From the NCBI GenBank assembly GCA_028554795.2, contig CM068827.1, positions 144,287,751 through 144,351,750 of the forward strand: a DNA stretch of 64,000 bases, read 5' to 3'. Of the stretch, positions 62,740 to 64,000 are shown piece by piece; position 1 is the first letter of the stretch, and each line of letters opens with the position of its first letter. A model generated the notes under the pieces. That model made no database searches. It had not been told where the DNA came from and saw nothing but the letters and a program-made list of their open reading frames with translations. Origin of the DNA: Sinohyriopsis cumingii. Its lineage: Eukaryota; Mollusca; Bivalvia; Unionida; Unionidae. The position numbers and the translations under genes are program-made.

Positions 62740-63700
62740 ACCGCCGCCTGTACAAATGGTTGGAGTACCAACCTGTTGCTCACCTTCACTACTGTTAGCG
62801 ACACCTGGGAATGGCATCTGTGCATCAGTATGCCAAAAAGGAAGGATATCATCAATGCCTTTCATTTCTGTACAGATCGATCCTATGGTCAAAATGGTCC
62901 TCTTTCAGTCCAACAACACTGGTGGTGACCTATGTCCTCAAACAGGTGAGGTATCAGACCACTAGTCCGGTGTTCAGATTTGGCATTTTTCTATGTGGGT
63001 GAAACAATCCCCATATCAACATACAATTCAGACACCTTCTGGCTGCATCAGTGGCTTCACCGAAAATCAGTCCAGAAGGGGTCGTGTCACACGGAATGTC
63101 CCCTCCATCAGTTGGTCATCACTTGGATTCACACACTTCAAGGGCATCTGGTGATTGACCATTTATCGACGAGGTGGAATCAACAGCTACCCACCTTCAT
63201 CCCCCCAGTGCAAGACACAGCAGCTTCAGCCATGAGATGCACTGTTAGCCACGCAAGATTGTGTTCACACCCTCACGGATCTTTTAGACAATTTGATCTC
63301 CAGCAACCAAAATCCATAACATTATATCTAAAATGGAATTTGTCTTGCTTTGCTAAAGTTCCTATCATACAAGACATGCTTTCTGATAGCTTTAGCTTTC
63401 ACATGCAGGATCAGTGAGCTACATGTGCTTTCATTTGACCTGAACTATCTTCTGTTCAGTTTGGATCATTCAGTAGGCCTCCTTACACAACCAAGCCATA
63501 GTTGCCAAGAATCAGTTGCCGTCTGTAGGTAACCGAGTCATCATTCATCCTTTTTTCCATAGACAAGTCTGGAGAGGTAGTCTGCACCCTCAGCAAAGCA
63601 CTACTTGAGACACACAGAGACAAGTCTGGCATGAACAACATCTCTTCTCACGTGGCTTACTGCTCCAAAGTTTTGAGCAATCTATGTGAGACAGAACACA
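62740..63700 (+). pseudogene. DIRS-like tyrosine recombinase remnant
   Basis: In shifting frames it reads FLIALAFTCRISELHVLSFD (about 63360-63440), which matches the first catalytic-arginine box of DIRS recombinases (LFLLALASGRRxSELHALS). About 60-75 bases later comes LLTQPS followed by an AKNQLP-like run, also typical of these proteins. The preceding 600 bp contain scraps consistent with the N-terminal part. Frames break several times, so it is not functional. The RT and RNase H of the same kind of element lie at 42.1-43.7 kb. Confidence 0.65.
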
Positions 63701-63840
63701 GGATATCATGTTCATGCCCTTTGTTCCTGGCTGATAGTGATCATATGCTTGGTGTACTATGACATCTCACCAGATCAGAATAGCCTCATATCTGCACCTT
63801 CAACAATACTTGAGACACACAGAGACAAGTCGTGACATGT
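63590..63840. repeat. Short dispersed direct repeat
   Basis: ACTTGAGACACACAGAGACA occurs near 63602 and 63808, each time followed by AGTC; the spacing is about 206 bp. It may mark a decayed tandem duplication in the DIRS remnant. Confidence 0.5.
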
Positions 63841-64000
63841 GCAAATATCACTTCCTCCCAGTCAAGGTTGGGAAACTAGGCATCACCTCACAAGCTTGTA
63901 CTTTGTGGTTGAAGTGGGTTATATGCTCTGCATACTCTGAGATATCTCAAGATCAGAGTCACCTCATGAGAATTACAGCTCATGAGATTAGAGCCATTTC

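Noticed and set aside
57000..64000. Last exon(s) of ANKRD16
   Set aside because: I searched by eye for an ankyrin repeat continuing EGH..LL..GAD and found none with a proper acceptor; they are probably right of the window.

Overview
The window is intron-rich, AT-rich animal DNA. It holds spliced metazoan genes with GT-AG introns of 3-13 kb, several clades of animal retrotransposons, tRNA-derived SINEs, MITEs and many minisatellites. Nothing in it looks bacterial. The element mix (a Ty3/gypsy element with integrase before reverse transcriptase, DIRS-like tyrosine-recombinase elements, truncated LINEs, SINEs with a Meta-domain-like body) suits a marine invertebrate. A mollusc or other lophotrochozoan is my guess; no marker gene here proves it.

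Two host genes can be supported. (1) Minus strand, 24.76 to 7.23 kb: three exons of a mind bomb-like E3 ubiquitin ligase (MIB/HERC2 domain in two exons, then a ZZ zinc finger). All splice phases fit. The rest of the gene must lie past the left edge. (2) Plus strand, 40.35 to 56.99 kb: five exons of an ANKRD16 orthologue (ankyrin-repeat protein, AlaRS co-factor in mammals), with all four internal splice phases consistent and about 284 codons present. The last exon(s) were not found, and probably lie past the right edge.

Layout: 0.36-2.0 kb, decayed CR1/L2-like LINE; 2.8 kb, hAT-type MITE; 3.39-4.87 kb, 5'-truncated LINE with a 13-bp target-site duplication; 5.3-6.9 kb, three tandem arrays; 7.2-11.2 kb, mind bomb-like exons plus a mariner/pogo-like element (8.2-9.9 kb) and an 18-bp minisatellite; 11.8-12.1 kb, SINE; 16.34-23.91 kb, complete but inactivated Gmr1-like gypsy element inside the large mind bomb intron; 24-28 kb, SINEs and a perfectly bounded palindromic MITE; 33-37 kb, 5'-truncated APE-type LINE with a 37-bp target-site duplication between two (TA)n tracts; 39-40 kb, satellite with a fold-back; 40-57 kb, ANKRD16 with DIRS and SINE debris and a 60-bp minisatellite in its introns; 60.4-63.9 kb, tandem repeats and a DIRS recombinase remnant.

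The most unusual observation is in ANKRD16. The exon 4/intron 4 junction has been amplified into about 25 tandem 22-bp units, nearly all carrying a copy of the predicted 5' splice site, and the array is open in all three forward frames. Every third donor would keep the reading frame. The second is the gypsy element's copia-like pol order (protease-integrase-RT-RNase H).
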